64,000 nucleotides of DNA, taken from contig CM046877.1 in assembly GCA_025667525.1 (NCBI GenBank), forward strand, positions 261,489,706 through 261,553,705, given 5' to 3'. The stretch comes from Glebionis coronaria (lineage: Eukaryota; Streptophyta; Magnoliopsida; Asterales; Asteraceae). The translations under genes were made by a program, and so were the position numbers. Under the pieces are notes generated by a model. The model was not told the origin of the DNA. It saw only the letters and a program-made list of their open reading frames with translations, and searched no databases. This document shows, piece after piece, positions 1 through 11,577 of the stretch. Position 1 is the first letter of the stretch. Every line of letters begins with the position of its first letter.

Positions 1-352
1 CAAATGTAGGCTCTGTGTAATGATTTTGAAGAAAAATAACTATAATATTCTTGATGTAGAAGTAGAATAACCCAAACCTGTGTTCTATGTCTTGCACTAT
101 CCGTGTGACGTCGAACTTATATAATGCAGGAAACTATAAGTAGACCTCAATATCTTTGTCAAAATCCTCATCTTTTGTGAGACACTGAGCACGATAATGT
201 AACTCGTTCAAGTGATAGCAATCTCTCTTTTCTAGATATGACAAGTCTTCATCACCAACCATGTAAGAACGAACAAGTTATCTTTAAAGTCAGTGAATGT
301 CAGTCACGACTTTTAAGATATGATAGAACACAAACTTGCGAAAATCTACTTC
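1..352 (-). other. internal remnant of copia-like element, left of the Tat insertion
   Basis: This is the continuation of the sequence that resumes at 25,551: the two flanks join across the 5-bp duplication GACAT of the Tat element. On the minus strand short open stretches read like decayed coding sequence (for example SYMVGDEDLSYLEKRD, then FPALYKFDVTRIVQD after a stop), and the reading continues across the join into 25,551-25,700. I do not recognise the protein. By position it belongs to the interior of the minus-strand LTR element whose 5' LTR is at 27,450-27,979. Confidence 0.4.
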
Positions 353-357
353 GACAT
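353..357. repeat. target site duplication GACAT (left copy)
   Basis: GACAT directly precedes the left LTR and recurs at 25,546-25,550 directly after the right LTR. The exact 5-bp match shows that the 25.2-kb Tat element is one insertion with both original ends. Confidence 0.9.
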
Positions 358-944
358 TGTTGATACAAAAGTTGGGTGATCCTTGCTAATACCCGAATTA
401 GGCTTAATTCGGGTTGGCTGAACTCCGGCTCCTGCACCAAGTGAATTATCTGGTTGGGATCCTACACACTAAAACAACACGCGTTAGGCTTATCGTGGGA
501 ATGTATCCCACGATTAGACTCCAGCGTGAGAGTAAGTAATCGGTTAGGGTTATAAGAATCGGATGAGATGTAAGTGCGTAGAATGTAATACCTTTGTGGA
601 ACCCTTGGGGGTTCCGTATATAGGCAGTGAAACCCTAATGGGCTGTCACTGATGCTTCGGCCCCAATGAAAGGATAAATACCCTAATTAGACTGATTGTT
701 ATCTTCTAATTATAGTGAGTGAATATCCTTCTCCTTTGGGATAAATCCTACTCATAGTAGAAGTATGATTATGTCTAACCCTGTACCGGCCATGCCGGGC
801 CGTTGGCCGCACACGTGTGTGCGGTTACTATTCATCTAAGCCCATAAGCTCAAATAACATTATTCCCACCCATTCGTGATAGACCGGATACGGGTAGTAC
901 CCGTGGGCCGGTTTCATGACCCGGCTGGGGACTATACGTCATCA
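358..944 (-). repeat. 3' LTR of the Tat element
   Basis: Begins TGTTGATACAAAAG and ends GACTATACGTCATCA on the plus strand, so on the element's strand it starts TGATGACG and ends CAACA. It aligns end to end with 24,960-25,545. Its TATA region (about 615-622) reads GTATATAGG where the other LTR has TTATATAGG. Confidence 0.92.
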
Positions 945-956
945 TGTCCCCCCAGT
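945..956 (-). promoter_or_regulatory. polypurine tract of the Tat element
   Basis: On the minus strand ACTGGGGGGACA sits directly before the first TG of the 3' LTR, where the plus-strand primer of reverse transcription is expected. Confidence 0.7.
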
Positions 957-1363
957 CTAGTTGTTACAGCCGTAGGCGTAACCTCTAGACTATCAAGATG
1001 CTCCCCGGACGTACCAAGAAAGATCCTTGAAGAATGATAAATTTCCAAACTTTGTTTCGGCCGCTCGTGGCAACCTCAGCCGCACTTGTCGACCGAGACA
1101 AATTAAATACAACATTGAATATGGTCTTACATTTGACCGTATATCCCGACACAAGAATGATTGCATTAATGGTAGTCAATTAGTCAGTCGCACGGATGCA
1201 AAAGTGCACCAGAAAGGCCCACCCTTGAGCCACGTAAAACTGTCAAGAAGTGACCCGTGGGTCCCTTCTGACGTTTCAGAAGTGTCAGAAATCCCATTAG
1301 TTGGATGGGCGTAGTGGCTTACACGTGGCGAACATCTACGCTGCCTCGGAAATCGAGGCAACC
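957..1363. other. Tat 3' region upstream of the antisense gene
   Basis: Four hundred bases between the polypurine tract and the antisense TATA box. Short open frames on both strands here overlap one another and match nothing I know. I take this as the upstream promoter region of the antisense gene. Confidence 0.4.
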
Positions 1364-1373
1364 CTATATAAGA
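1364..1373 (+). promoter_or_regulatory. TATA box of the antisense gene
   Basis: CTATATAAGA, followed about 150 bp later by the first ATG of the antisense gene at 1,524. It lies inside the retroelement and points against its pol genes, so the antisense gene appears to have its own promoter rather than using the LTR. The start of transcription itself cannot be seen. Confidence 0.6.
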
Positions 1374-1523
1374 GTTGGTGTGTGCTACTGTTACACACAC
1401 ACTTTATATTCATTCCGCCATTGTTATTCCCAAGCTCCTTCCTTCAATCTTTTGCCTCTTATTCCACGGATTTCCCCCGCCGCAGGTTAGATCATCACGC
1501 CTCTCAAACCCTTTTTATAAAAC

Positions 1524-2213
1524 ATGGTGAAGGACAATCCCCTTATTACGGATATCCTGAACGTGATGCCTGCGGAGAAATACATAGACTTTTTGTCTAA
1601 GTATTATATTCCCTAAAGCGTACACCCAACCTATCCAGGTGAAGGTGAAGCAATTACGGATGCACCGAGGGGAAAGATAGGCGTGTACACGCGCCTATTC
1701 GATTCGACTAACTATCGCATCCCCTTATCCAAGTTTTTGGTAGATCTGCTTCAATATTATGACTTCCACATAACCCAGATGCACTGCATAGGGGCCTGTA
1801 AAATCAATCAATTTGAGATTACCTGTCATACGTGCGGGGTAACCCCGGCCGTAAATCTATTTAGGGTCTTTTACTCCCCCCAACTAGTGAATGGGTGGCT
1901 GTCGTTCAGAAAACGATCCGGGAACGCCCCCATGACTTATAGGATGCCCTTAGACTCCCTCAAGAATTGGTACGACCATTACTTTTTCGTTGATGAGAAA
2001 GTATTCCCCCCGTTCGTCCTCAAAACCAGAGTACCCAAAGACTATCCTCCCAAATCCAAAGACTATAGTAGTAAGGATTTGAAAATTCTAGATACCCAGG
2101 CACAGAATTTCATAGGGGTTTGCCGGAGCACTTCCTGCTCCTAGTAGGGATAAGCCGCTACTACTATGGGAGGGAGGATATGTACCCGTGCTTTCTGACC
2201 GAACGTAGGCAGG
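1524..2213 (+). pseudogene. Tat antisense gene, exon 1
   Basis: First exon of a plus-strand gene carried antisense in the Tat element. The ATG at 1,524 opens the frame also read at 1,683-2,144. The part containing PLSKFLVDLLQYYDFHITQ and NWYDHYFFVD resembles the 'putative gypsy type transposon' family (Pfam PF04195) that annotators often call a plant transposase; its role is unknown. Two breaks: an in-frame TAA at 1,614-1,616, and a one-base deletion near 2,105-2,117 (by a run of Gs), after which the frame shifts and continues with HFLLLVGISRYYYG up to the donor. The exon ends before GTAGGT at 2,214 and joins exon 2 in phase 1. Confidence 0.7.
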
Positions 2214-2300
2214 GTAGGTCCACTTATATTTGTATATGTAAAAAATGCCACATTTGTATTTTGTGAACTTACTAATCCGTATATATGCATATGTCCGCAG

Positions 2301-2868
2301 AGATGAACCTACATGGATTATTGCGCCAAGGCGACCGAATGAAAGTTCCTGAAGGATTTCGTCCGCTGAAATAAAATGAACTCCCCCTTCTTGATGCGAC
2401 CGTAGACAAAACCATCCCGCTGGAAGAAACCACCGAGTAAAGATCAGATGAGGTAGATCCCGTGATTGAGAAGTCCCCGCTTGACTTCCACAATGAAGAT
2501 GGTGGAGAACTGCTGCTGGAGGGCACCGTGTCGCACCAGGATGAAGAAGAAGAAGAGGAAGATTTCACCAACCCTGCTGACAATCGCACTGGTGAGGATG
2601 AAGAAACTACCCAAGCTTCTAGGTCCCCTAAGCCCAAATCCAGGAAAAGAAAGACTACCAGGAGGGTAGCAAAAACTCTAGGGGACGGGGCGGAGGCACA
2701 TAATGCTCCCCCGAAGAAGCTAAGGAAAGACCATCTGCAGTTCCAGGAAGGAAGCAGCACTGCTACGGCCCAGGTCAACCCCTCACTGCGTGTGGATGAG
2801 CAAGTCTGGATGGTCACCCCCGTGAATGTTGTAGCTCCTACCATCACGGAACCCATGACTGGCACTAC
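2301..2868 (+). pseudogene. Tat antisense gene, exon 2
   Basis: Intron 1 (2,214-2,300, 87 bp) runs from GTAGGT to CCGCAG. The exon opens MNLHGLLRQGDRMKVPEG, followed after an in-frame TAA (about 2,370) by LLDATVDKTIPLEE, and has a second TAA near 2,437. The remainder is an acidic stretch (QDEEEEEEDF), then a lysine/arginine-rich block (KSRKRKTTRR) that could act as a nuclear-localisation signal, an inference only. The exon ends before a perfect donor GTAAGT at 2,869. Confidence 0.68.
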
Positions 2869-2938
2869 GTAAGTACCCCTTTTTTATAATAATCAAAGGA
2901 TATAAATCCATAAACAAACTAATGTGTGTTAAGAACAG

Positions 2939-3470
2939 GGCGGATCCGTCGACCGTGGCCCAAGAGAAGGAGGTGGAAAGGGAACCCTCTCCCGTGACAT
3001 CAATGAGACCTCCATCCCCTCTGGTGACCCATGTTGAGGAGCCACATCCTGAGGGACCCGACACCAGCCTACGCATAGCATGGAATTTATCTAGCTTAAC
3101 AAGGTTGGAGGTGGAGTCCGAGTGCTCTGAATTCATTGAACACATCACTCCTCCAGCACTGGCGCAAGATTTGGATGAACTGGAGCATGAAACGTTGCTG
3201 GAGCAGTTTGATGTGTCCTCCGCACACCAGGTGACGGTTGGTGCGGCCCTAAGACGCCGTCTAATCAAGGCCTTGGCTAACGTGAGCCGTGTTGACAAAA
3301 AGATAGCTCGCCGTGAAGCACTGGTGGGTAAGCATGAGAAAACCATCACATCCTTGCAGGCAGTGTTGGTCGTGGCCGAGTCAACCGTAAAGGAGCAAGC
3401 CCATCACGCCAACGCTAGTGAAGAACATATTGCCGAGCTGGAGACCCTTTTAGCTGCATCCAACGAGAAG
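2939..3470 (+). pseudogene. Tat antisense gene, exon 3
   Basis: Intron 2 (2,869-2,938, 70 bp) ends AAGAACAG. The exon keeps an open frame to its end, 177 codons. Its last 80 residues (RRRLIKALANVSRVDKKIAR through EEHIAELETLLAASNEK) look like a coiled coil. It ends AACGAGAAG directly before GTATG, the 5' splice donor of intron 3, where the nested Athila element begins. Confidence 0.72.
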
Positions 3471-3475
3471 GTATG
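3471..3475. repeat. target site duplication GTATG (left copy), also a splice donor
   Basis: GTATG precedes the left LTR of the nested element and recurs at 17,746-17,750 after the right LTR. These five bases are also the first five bases of intron 3 of the antisense gene. Confidence 0.88.
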
Positions 3476-6400
3476 TGATGAGACTACTTTTATACATAGT
3501 CACATCGTCCAAATTGGGCTTAAAATGCATTGAATATCATCAAAATACCCATATATATGCTTGTGTTTGTTACTTGTGTATTTTAGGTACGGATATTGAG
3601 GAAATGACAAAAAGATCACAAGAACCAATCAAAAACGAACACGGGAAACGAAACCGCACAATGAACCAAGCCCAAGTGATGATTTTTCCAAGAATAAACC
3701 TTGAAGATATGAAGATTGAACAAGAAGGGTCCTCCAATTTTTAAGAATTGACACTTTAAACCCTTGTTTATTCATAATTACAAGATTGGTCCTTAAAGTT
3801 TGTCAAATTTGCAAAAAGGACCCTTAACTTTGAAGAATTGGCAAAAATGGTCCCTCAACAATTATGACTTGTCATTATTAGTCCTCCAAGAAGTCAATAA
3901 AACAAGTCAAGACCATTATCCATGTTGAAAATGCCAAAACAACCCTTCAAAAATCAAGAAATGGCAAGAAATACCCCTGATTATATTTTGCAAAACTTTT
4001 TGGGGCAAAAGTATGAAAAAGAGAAGTTGTTAACAAAGGGGTTGGCGTTGATAGCAAGTTTTGACTGAAAAGACAAGAGAAGGGGAGAAGAAGGACTAAA
4101 CTTGGCAGACAGCCAATCTTACCTAGACCAACCATGTGCTGCCACCTCACCCACCAAATCTCCTCAACCAATCAGAACCCTCCCTTCCTGCACATCACCT
4201 TCCACCCACCCGTTTATTATTTATTAACTTTTTCAAAAGTTAATTAAATAATAATCTAGCGCCTAACACCTTCCTAAACACAAATGAAGATCAAAACATG
4301 TGTTCTTCATGTTCTTAATCCAATTTGGGTTTTCCTTAACCTTTGTGAATTAAACCTTAAATCACTCCAGATTTATGATTAAGGCCACCCTTAACATAAC
4401 CCAACCCCTAAACACCCATCACCATCAGCTCACATGTATTACCACCCCTCCCCTGGCCCAATTTTTCACCTCCAAACAAAACAGTGATAGAAAATCAACC
4501 ATCCACTATGTAGCTTCAATTCTAAGCTCATTGTGAGCCCTTTGATCATATTTTCACCTCTGGCATCTCAACAAAACGCCAAGAAGACCAAATTCAGTCA
4601 ACATATATTCAAAAATCCAAGGGCATTTTTGGGACATCACTACACTAGGGTTTATGTTTTCATCAACTTCTAGTAACATGTACACCCTCTATATAAAGGG
4701 TTTAGGGTCTTTCCTTTGTTCTTGTTCTCAGTTGTCCTTTGTCAAGCCTTGTAAAGCCATTTTTCTGAATTTAATAGAATTTGGTATTGTGTTGTGATTG
4801 AAACTGAGTTCCATTGATATTTATTGTGTTAAGTAGTTGTATTGTCACGTTTTTGTACTTAAACAAAACCTTGAACAAGTCCAAGATAGCCTATAAGCCT
4901 TTGCGTCCCTTTGTTCTTGACTGAGTTCAAGAATTTGACATGTGCTTGGGTGAGGATTGTTCATTGAGGTGTTTCTTTAAGTGACATAAGTCACAAATCA
5001 ACTAGCTTGAACAATATTGGATTTTGGTTATACGTTTTTGGTTTAAAATTTAGTCAAGTGGTTTGCTAAGTACTTGTGGTTCAACAGCCTGTTTCTTTGT
5101 GTTTAAGGGTGATCATAGCCTCCTAATCTTGGTTGATTAAGGGGTGGTGAGGCCTTAAGGGAAGATTCAGGCCTTGTGGGGACCTAAGTCTTGTAAAGAC
5201 TTGACCTTTGTCACCCATTTCATCTTATATTGTGCTAATCTAGGCTAAAGCCTTTGGCTAGGCTTGCTTGTTGTTCTTAGCAGGGGGAAGCTGGTGCTTG
5301 TTCTTGCTAGCACCTCAGCTCATTGATTTCAAGGTGTGGATGTACATCTTGGAGGTTTGAATTGCTTCTTGATTAACTTGTGGTATGTTATGATGTTAAA
5401 CTGGGCTTAAATCAATATTGAGAAGACTATTACTTGTTTAAAATTGAGTTTAAAAAGTTAAAAGGGTGTTTGGGATTGACTGTTGGTTCTAGTTTATGTG
5501 ATTTTAAGTTGGAATTGTGGTATTGTTTGAGTGTGTATCTGATATTGAGGCTATTGTGATCTGATATATGCAATTTTTATGCCTTGAATCACTAAATCAA
5601 ACAAGTTGCTATAAAATCTTGAATATTTGTTGTTTTGCTGTGAAATCTTGTGCACACCTAGTTTTTATGTTAACCTAGGGCTAACAAGTGTTTAATCATT
5701 GTTAATGCAACATATGTGATAGATCTGAAGCCTTGAAATTGGATTTTATGTCAAGTATATCAGCAAACTTAGTTCTTGTGTTCTTCATTGTTCATCAGTA
5801 ACTGCTTATGCTTAGATCTTGTTCATTTGTTGGATTTGGTGCATGAAATGTGTTAAGCTGTGTTACTATAAGTTGTTTTGAGCTTGTGTATGCATTGGGT
5901 GTCTTGTGGTTAGCTTTTACTAGCTTTAAAGTAGCTTATAGTCATCAGACCTGCTTATTACTTGTCTGGAACACATCTGGGCAAAGATTGAATTAACTGC
6001 ACTGATTGGCTGGGTGATTTTGTGATTTCCTGCTTGTTATTGACTCCTTGTGATTCACTGATCACAAGGGTGCCTTGATTGTCCAAAGATACCAAGTAAA
6101 ACTCTCTAAAAAGCTAGGTCAAAAAGTCAAGGCAATGGGAACTCCTTTCCCCTGCTGCTAGCCACTGCTAGTTATAATTTGTGTTCAGCTTATTAATAAG
6201 TCATTCTGGCTTATTCCAATGTGCAAAAACTTAGTTTTTGTAATAGGTCTTAATCTTTTGAGCTTATAAGTGAATCTGGAAGTTTACAGCTATTCGTTTT
6301 AAGTTTTTACTAGAAAACGACTATTTTGTCTTTTTCAAAATTGGTTTATTGCTTATTCCAGCTTATTGAGTGAGCTTATTGAAAATATTTTTGTTGATTA

Positions 6401-7642
6401 AGCTTAGTTAAGCTATTTGTGACTTATTGCAACTTGAATCAGCTCTTGAAATAGTCTAGAACTCAAAAACGACTATTTTGTCGTTTTGTGTAGATTGCTT
6501 ATTGCATTTTCAGGCTTATTTCTTGAGCTTATTTCAAGTTTCTTTTTGCAAATAGCTTAATTAGGTCAAGAGAAGGACGTGGGTAAAATCTTAGCTTATG
6601 GCATCAGCTTATAGCTTAATGGGCCAAAAAGCCAATTTAGAATAATCTATTTTGAAATAAGCTAGCTTAAGCTCATTTTCAGCTCTTGGGCCTTTGGAAA
6701 ATTGTGGTTAGAATCAAATTTTAAGCTTGACTGGAGCTTTTGGGCCAATTCTGAGGACTTTTTCTTATTGGGCCCAATATTAAGCCCAATAAGGGACTGT
6801 ATGGGTATTTGGCCCATTTGAAGGCCCAATAGGGGCATTTTTGGTATTTCAAGTTCATTTTCTGTTTAATTAGGTTAAAATAAACTTGTTTGCAAGTTTT
6901 TAGAATTTTTTATAATTTTTGGATTTTTAATATTATTTTAATATTATTTTATTATTAAATTTCAAATTTTAGATTTTTCAAGTTTTTATATTTTTCTTAG
7001 GTTAAATACATTAAGTTAGGAATTTTACAACTTTTGGAATATTATTAGGGTCTTTTAATCATTTTCTTGAATTAATTTGAATTTTAATTGATTTTAGTAG
7101 TTTTTAATTGTTTAAAAATAGTTTTTAGTGGTTTTAAAATTTTGAAAAATACTTTTTAGCTTAATTAGGGTATTTTTGAGTTTTACAAACTTTAAAATCT
7201 TGTTTGGGACTTTTTAATAGTTAATATTGATTTTTGGGGCTTTAATTAGCATTAAAAAGTCATTATTTAATTAATTAAAAGGTTTTGGCAAGTTTGGATT
7301 TTTTTTGTAAACTCTTAGAATATTATTGTGGATTTTTTGGTAATTCTTAGGAATTTTTAGGGTAAAATTTTAATTTTAGTGCTTTTTACGGTTTTACGTG
7401 TACACCTTTTTCGTCTTAGTTTAATCCGTCTTCGTAACCGTCATTCTCTTCTAATCTCATTTCTATTTTTCTTTCGCACAAATATAATCACAAAGTAATC
7501 CAAATCATTACACACATAACACACTAGCCTCCTTGAGAACGATCCCCACTTTGGGTCATAACTTGTGGTTTTCCTAAACTACTTGTTAATACTTGCCCTA
7601 GTTGCCTCCTTTTCCTAAAGGTGAGCAAAAACTCAACTATCA
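3476..7642 (+). repeat. 5' LTR of the Athila-type element
   Basis: Starts TGATGAGAC and ends CTCAACTATCA. It matches 13,496-17,745 throughout except that 87 bp present there (15,383-15,469) are missing. AT-rich, with no credible gene; open frames such as 3,947-4,171 (minus) recur at the matching place in the other LTR only because the DNA is repeated. TATA box CTATATAAAG at 4,689-4,698. Confidence 0.92.
4689..4698 (+). promoter_or_regulatory. TATA box in the Athila 5' LTR
   Basis: CTATATAAAG within CCCTCTATATAAAGGG, conserved at 14,708-14,717 in the 3' LTR. The likely promoter of the element. Confidence 0.6.
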
Positions 7643-7645
7643 TTT

Positions 7646-7663
7646 TGGCGCCGCTGCCAGGGA
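7646..7663 (+). promoter_or_regulatory. primer binding site of the Athila-type element
   Basis: TGGCGCCGCTGCCAGGGA begins three bases after the LTR end. It differs at two places from the site complementary to the 3' end of plant tRNA-Asp, the usual Athila primer. Confidence 0.75.
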
Positions 7664-8510
7664 GACGTGTTGTGTTTTGACTTGAACAGTTGTTGTTTTT
7701 ATATAGCCATAATAGTATTTGTATTAGTAGCACTCTACTAATACGTATTATCGGTTTTTCGTTTTTTGTGAATACTATTACTATATTGTATACGTAGAAC
7801 AATAAATACACAAGTACTCCAAATACGTGAGAAATCACAACCTTGACTTGGGAGGTCATTACCCAATCATTGTATTCAAATCTCAAACCAAAGAAAAGGC
7901 AAAAATAGATAAATACTTTCGAGAAGCTCGATTCTGAAAAATACAAACTATAAGGTGGGTATAAGGCGGATATTATAAAATATATCCTAAGGAAAAAGGC
8001 TCTTAAGTGCTTCGCGCCGCCTCGTTTCCCCGCTTGCTTGTGAGTATTTGATTTTGAGAGTTAATCGAGGGTTTTGCCGCCCAAAGTATTATTAAGTATC
8101 ATATATACTTTCTTGGTTTTATTTGATTAAACCCTTTTGAACGTTTTGGTGTTCCACCAACGTTATAAAGTCATCGAAGGCGTTCACTTCACGTGATCGT
8201 TTTCATTCCTTGAGGCTTCTTTAATCAAGAGATTTGATTAAGGAGGAGATTTGTAGATTTTTGTCTACTTAATACAATTCCAAAATCCAAAAAAAGTAAA
8301 AACAATCAAAAATCCAAAAAATTGAAAAAGTTAAAAACACCAAAAAGAATCTTCTTTGCTCATCCCCACGTTGTACGTGACGTTTATGCTTACTCGTAAT
8401 CAAGCAAGACGTGCACGTAAACGAAAAAACAAAAAGGAGGCAACACCTACTCCTAATCTTTCTAGTGAAGAGACTCCAAGTGAGGACCTATTGTAAAACA
8501 AGAAGCTATC
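7664..8510 (+). other. 5' leader of the Athila-type element
   Basis: Between primer site and gag. An upstream ATG at 8,387 opens a short basic frame (MLTRNQARRARKRKNK) that stops at about 8,495. Athila gag proteins often start with such a basic stretch, so this may be the true gag N-terminus now shifted out of frame. Nothing else recognised. Confidence 0.4.
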
Positions 8511-9745
8511 ATGGCTAATCGTACTATGATGGAGTTGCTTCAAGCACCCACCGAGGGTTTTGGAGAGGCCATTGTGATTCCTGCCATCCTTGCGAAGAAC
8601 TTCGAGATCAAGACGGGTTTAATGTCTATGCTTCAAGCCAACAAGTTTCGCGGACACGAAAAAGACAACCCACATTATCACATTAGGCAATTCAATCGTC
8701 TCACCGCGACAAGCAAGTTTAAGGATGTACCACACGATGCCATTAAGATGATGTTGTTTCCATACTCGTTAGATGGACCCGCCAAGATATGGCTCTAGAA
8801 AGAACCCACAAATTCGATTTTGACGTGGGGTGATCTCGTTTCTAAGTTTGTGAATCAATTTTTTCCACCATCTAAAACAACACATTTGAAAAACGAGATT
8901 TCATGATTTACACAAAGATCTAATGAAAGTTTTTCAATGGCTTGGGAAAGGTTTAAAGAAATGTTACATGAATGTCCACACCATGATTTTTCCAAATTGC
9001 ATCAAATTGACACTTTTTATAATGGGCTTAATGATCATGAACGAGATTACCTAAATGCCGCCGCGGGTGGTAATTTTTTGTGCAAAACGACCGATGAGGC
9101 TTTGAAAATCATTGAGAATAGGTCCAAGGTTTATAGCCCTCGTAACACACCGAGTGTTACCACTATGGGTTCATCGTCGCTCGTAACATGAGTTCCTTGC
9201 AAGATGAAGCTAATGAGGAGAATCGGTTTTTCGATAGGTTTTCGACTCTTATGACTCATTGGAAAGCACAAGATGCTTTGAATTCCGCATCGGTTAAGGC
9301 GGTTGCCAAGAGTTGTATTTCGTGTGGTGGAGCTCATGATTTTTCCGAGTGCATTACCGCGGATGGTAACACTTCGAATGCTTATGTAGCCAAGGGAACT
9401 TATAACCAAAACGGTCAAGGTTCCCGCCAAAATCAAGCTCCACAAAATCAAAATGCTAACAACTATCGAAACAATCCAAATGGTGTTCAACGTAACTACA
9501 ACAAGGGTAATTATCAAAGTGGAAATGGGCAAATTTCAAACCAAAACCAAAACCGTGATTTTCAAACTACCACTCAAGGTTTTCAAAATGATCACACCAA
9601 AAATCTTCAAGGAGAATTTTTGAATTATGCTAAAGCAAACGATGCTAAGTTTGATAATATGCAACGTGAAATGGTTAGCTTAAGATCCGAGTTGAAAAAC
9701 GAGCTTAAAAACGAACTTGCTAATGAACTTAAGACTCATGCTTAA
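8511..9745 (+). pseudogene. Athila-type gag, broken
   Basis: Capsid protein of the element. The first segment (8,511-8,798) begins MANRTMMELLQAPTEGFGEA, a typical Athila gag opening; the retrotransposon gag domain follows (FVNQFFPPSKTTHLKN; ECPHHDFSKLHQIDTFYNGL). A zinc-knuckle-like CISCGGAHDFSEC (CX2CX3HX4C) lies near 9,324, then an Asn/Gln-rich tail. Breaks: in-frame TAG at 8,796-8,798 and TGA at 8,904-8,906, a frame change near 9,185 and another between 9,740 and 9,750. No complete gag can be made from this copy. Recognition rests on remembered family similarity. Confidence 0.85.
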
Positions 9746-9747
9746 AA

Positions 9748-11577
9748 ATGGAGCAAGGTCAACATGAGATTAAGCAAGAGTTGTTAAAAGCGGATGCTAG
9801 GCAATCTAAGTTTGAAGACCGAATGGGAAAAATGTTTGAAGATATCATGTGTAAACCTTCTTCTTCGGGTGGTCTTCCTAGTGATACCATCGTAAAACCG
9901 AAAGGAGAATTGAAGGTTATTACTACTCGTAGTGGTAAAACTTTCAAAGAACCTATTTCTCGTCCAATTACTTTTATGGAGAAGGAAAAAGAGAAAGAAC
10001 CCGAGGTGGTGGTAGAAAAGGAGCAAATTCCAAGTCCACGAAGTACCACTCAAACCACACCTACGGTTGAACCAATACCAATAGTGGAACCCGAGATTCC
10101 AAGGCCTTTGCCTATGCCCCAACCCACACCACCCTTACCTTACCCTTCAAGACGAAACAAGGAAAAGGCACAAGAACAAAATAATTATCAATTTGAACTT
10201 TTTATGAAAATGTTTCGTGACTTGCATTTCAATATAAGTTTTGCCGACGCCTTGGTCATGATGCCTCGATTTTCCGCAAACTTTAAAAGTATGTTGAATA
10301 ACAAAGAGAAATTGCAAAAGTCGTCTAGTTGTTCTTCGGTTTTTCTTAGCCGCATACCTCAAAAAGTCGGTGATCCTGATAAATTTTTAATCCCATGTGC
10401 AATACAAGATATGGAGGAATGCTACGCCTTGGCCGATCTTGGTGCTAGTATTAATTTGATGCCTCTTGGGATTTTTAAGTCGCTCAATCTTCCCAATATC
10501 ACTCCTTCAAGAATGTCAATCGAGATGGCCGATCATTCTACGATTCTAGCTTGTGGAGTAGCCGAGGACGTCTTCGTGAAAGTTGGAAAGTTCTACTATC
10601 CCGTGGACTTTATCGTTGTTGATATTCCAATCGATCCTAAAGTTCCTCTAATTTTAGGTCGATCATTTTTGGATACCTCGAGAGCACTTATCGATGTGCA
10701 TTCTAGGAAAATCACTCTTCGTTTCAATGAGGAAGAACTCGTCATAAATGCAACTCAAAACTCCACACTTTCTCATGTGTATTCTATCACGTCTTTGAAC
10801 AATGTTAATCCCATCAAAAACATTTGCAAAAGGATTTCAAAGAGAATTTTAGGAGTTGATGATAAAAACGATTTTCCGTCCCCTCCGCCGGTGGAGGTTA
10901 AGAGTGTTAAGCCTACGTTTCCAATCACGAATGATTCTTCGGATGATGAATATGTTGACCCCGATGTGGAAGTTTTCTTTGTTGACAAACGTTTTGAGAA
11001 CTTACCACCACCTAAACCAAAATGGTTTTCAAATGTGAGAATTTTTAGTGTGACTTACATTGCTTTAGAAACACCAAATATTTTTGACATAATTAAGTCG
11101 GGTTTTCATAAGGAGAGTTTAAAAGATGAAAAAGGGAAAGATTTTAAATTGGAATTAAAAGATTTTTCTACAATGCTAACTCCGTCATCACCTCGTGTTT
11201 TGAGTGCTACAAGCTCGTCTTCTCCTTTTGACGATGCTTTGTGTCGACTTAGTGTGGGGGAAGCCCCTTATGTTCCCTCCCCTTTCTCCACCGAGGACGA
11301 GATATTTGATCCCGGAATTGCTTATAAAGGGAAATCTCGGTCTTCCACCGATGCAATAAATGGAAAATCTTTCTATTTGATTGTTGTGAGTCTACCTCGA
11401 GTAGCTCATGGTTTTTATGACTTACCCATTGTCCCACCCTTCTATTTTTTCTCATCTATTTTCTTGAAACCCTTTGGGTTTGTGTTGACACATGATGAAG
11501 TGGCGTTGATTTGTTTTTCCAATGAAAACGAGAACGCCATCTTCGATCCCGGTATTTTGCACCATCAAAGGACTTAG
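9748..11577 (+). CDS. Athila-type gag C-terminus/protease ORF with a tail, no polymerase
   Basis: The longest intact frame in the window, 609 codons. Residues 1-150 are a charged, Pro-rich linker. Residues 150-330 are a retropepsin domain: the active site reads DLGAS at 230-234 (common in Athila in place of DSG/DTG), with LILGRSF at 301-307 as the second conserved motif. Aspartic protease would process gag inside virus-like particles. After residue 330 a normal element would run into RT; here a 280-residue acidic, Pro/Ser-rich tail follows, containing IFDPGI twice (519-524 and 598-603). This tail recalls sequence that in related elements lies downstream of integrase, so a deletion may have joined the two in frame; that is inference. 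The ATG at 9,748 is only the first in the frame; translation probably came from gag. Confidence 0.75.
   Translation: MEQGQHEIKQELLKADARQSKFEDRMGKMFEDIMCKPSSSGGLPSDTIVKPKGELKVITTRSGKTFKEPISRPITFMEKEKEKEPEVVVEKEQIPSPRSTTQTTPTVEPIPIVEPEIPRPLPMPQPTPPLPYPSRRNKEKAQEQNNYQFELFMKMFRDLHFNISFADALVMMPRFSANFKSMLNNKEKLQKSSSCSSVFLSRIPQKVGDPDKFLIPCAIQDMEECYALADLGASINLMPLGIFKSLNLPNITPSRMSIEMADHSTILACGVAEDVFVKVGKFYYPVDFIVVDIPIDPKVPLILGRSFLDTSRALIDVHSRKITLRFNEEELVINATQNSTLSHVYSITSLNNVNPIKNICKRISKRILGVDDKNDFPSPPPVEVKSVKPTFPITNDSSDDEYVDPDVEVFFVDKRFENLPPPKPKWFSNVRIFSVTYIALETPNIFDIIKSGFHKESLKDEKGKDFKLELKDFSTMLTPSSPRVLSATSSSSPFDDALCRLSVGEAPYVPSPFSTEDEIFDPGIAYKGKSRSSTDAINGKSFYLIVVSLPRVAHGFYDLPIVPPFYFFSSIFLKPFGFVLTHDEVALICFSNENENAIFDPGILHHQRT

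Noticed and set aside
2272..3349. Minus-strand ORFs of 197 and 188 codons (Ser-rich)
   Set aside because: They lie opposite the spliced antisense-gene exons, which have phase-consistent introns and family similarity; the Ser runs are the complement of Glu/Asp codons.
3475..4171. ORFs in the Athila LTR with twins at 13,495-14,190
   Set aside because: Repeated because the LTR is repeated; no family similarity and no conserved frame beyond what the DNA identity gives.
9131..10122. Minus-strand ORFs opposite Athila gag and protease
   Set aside because: Shadow frames of a recognised gag-protease coding strand.
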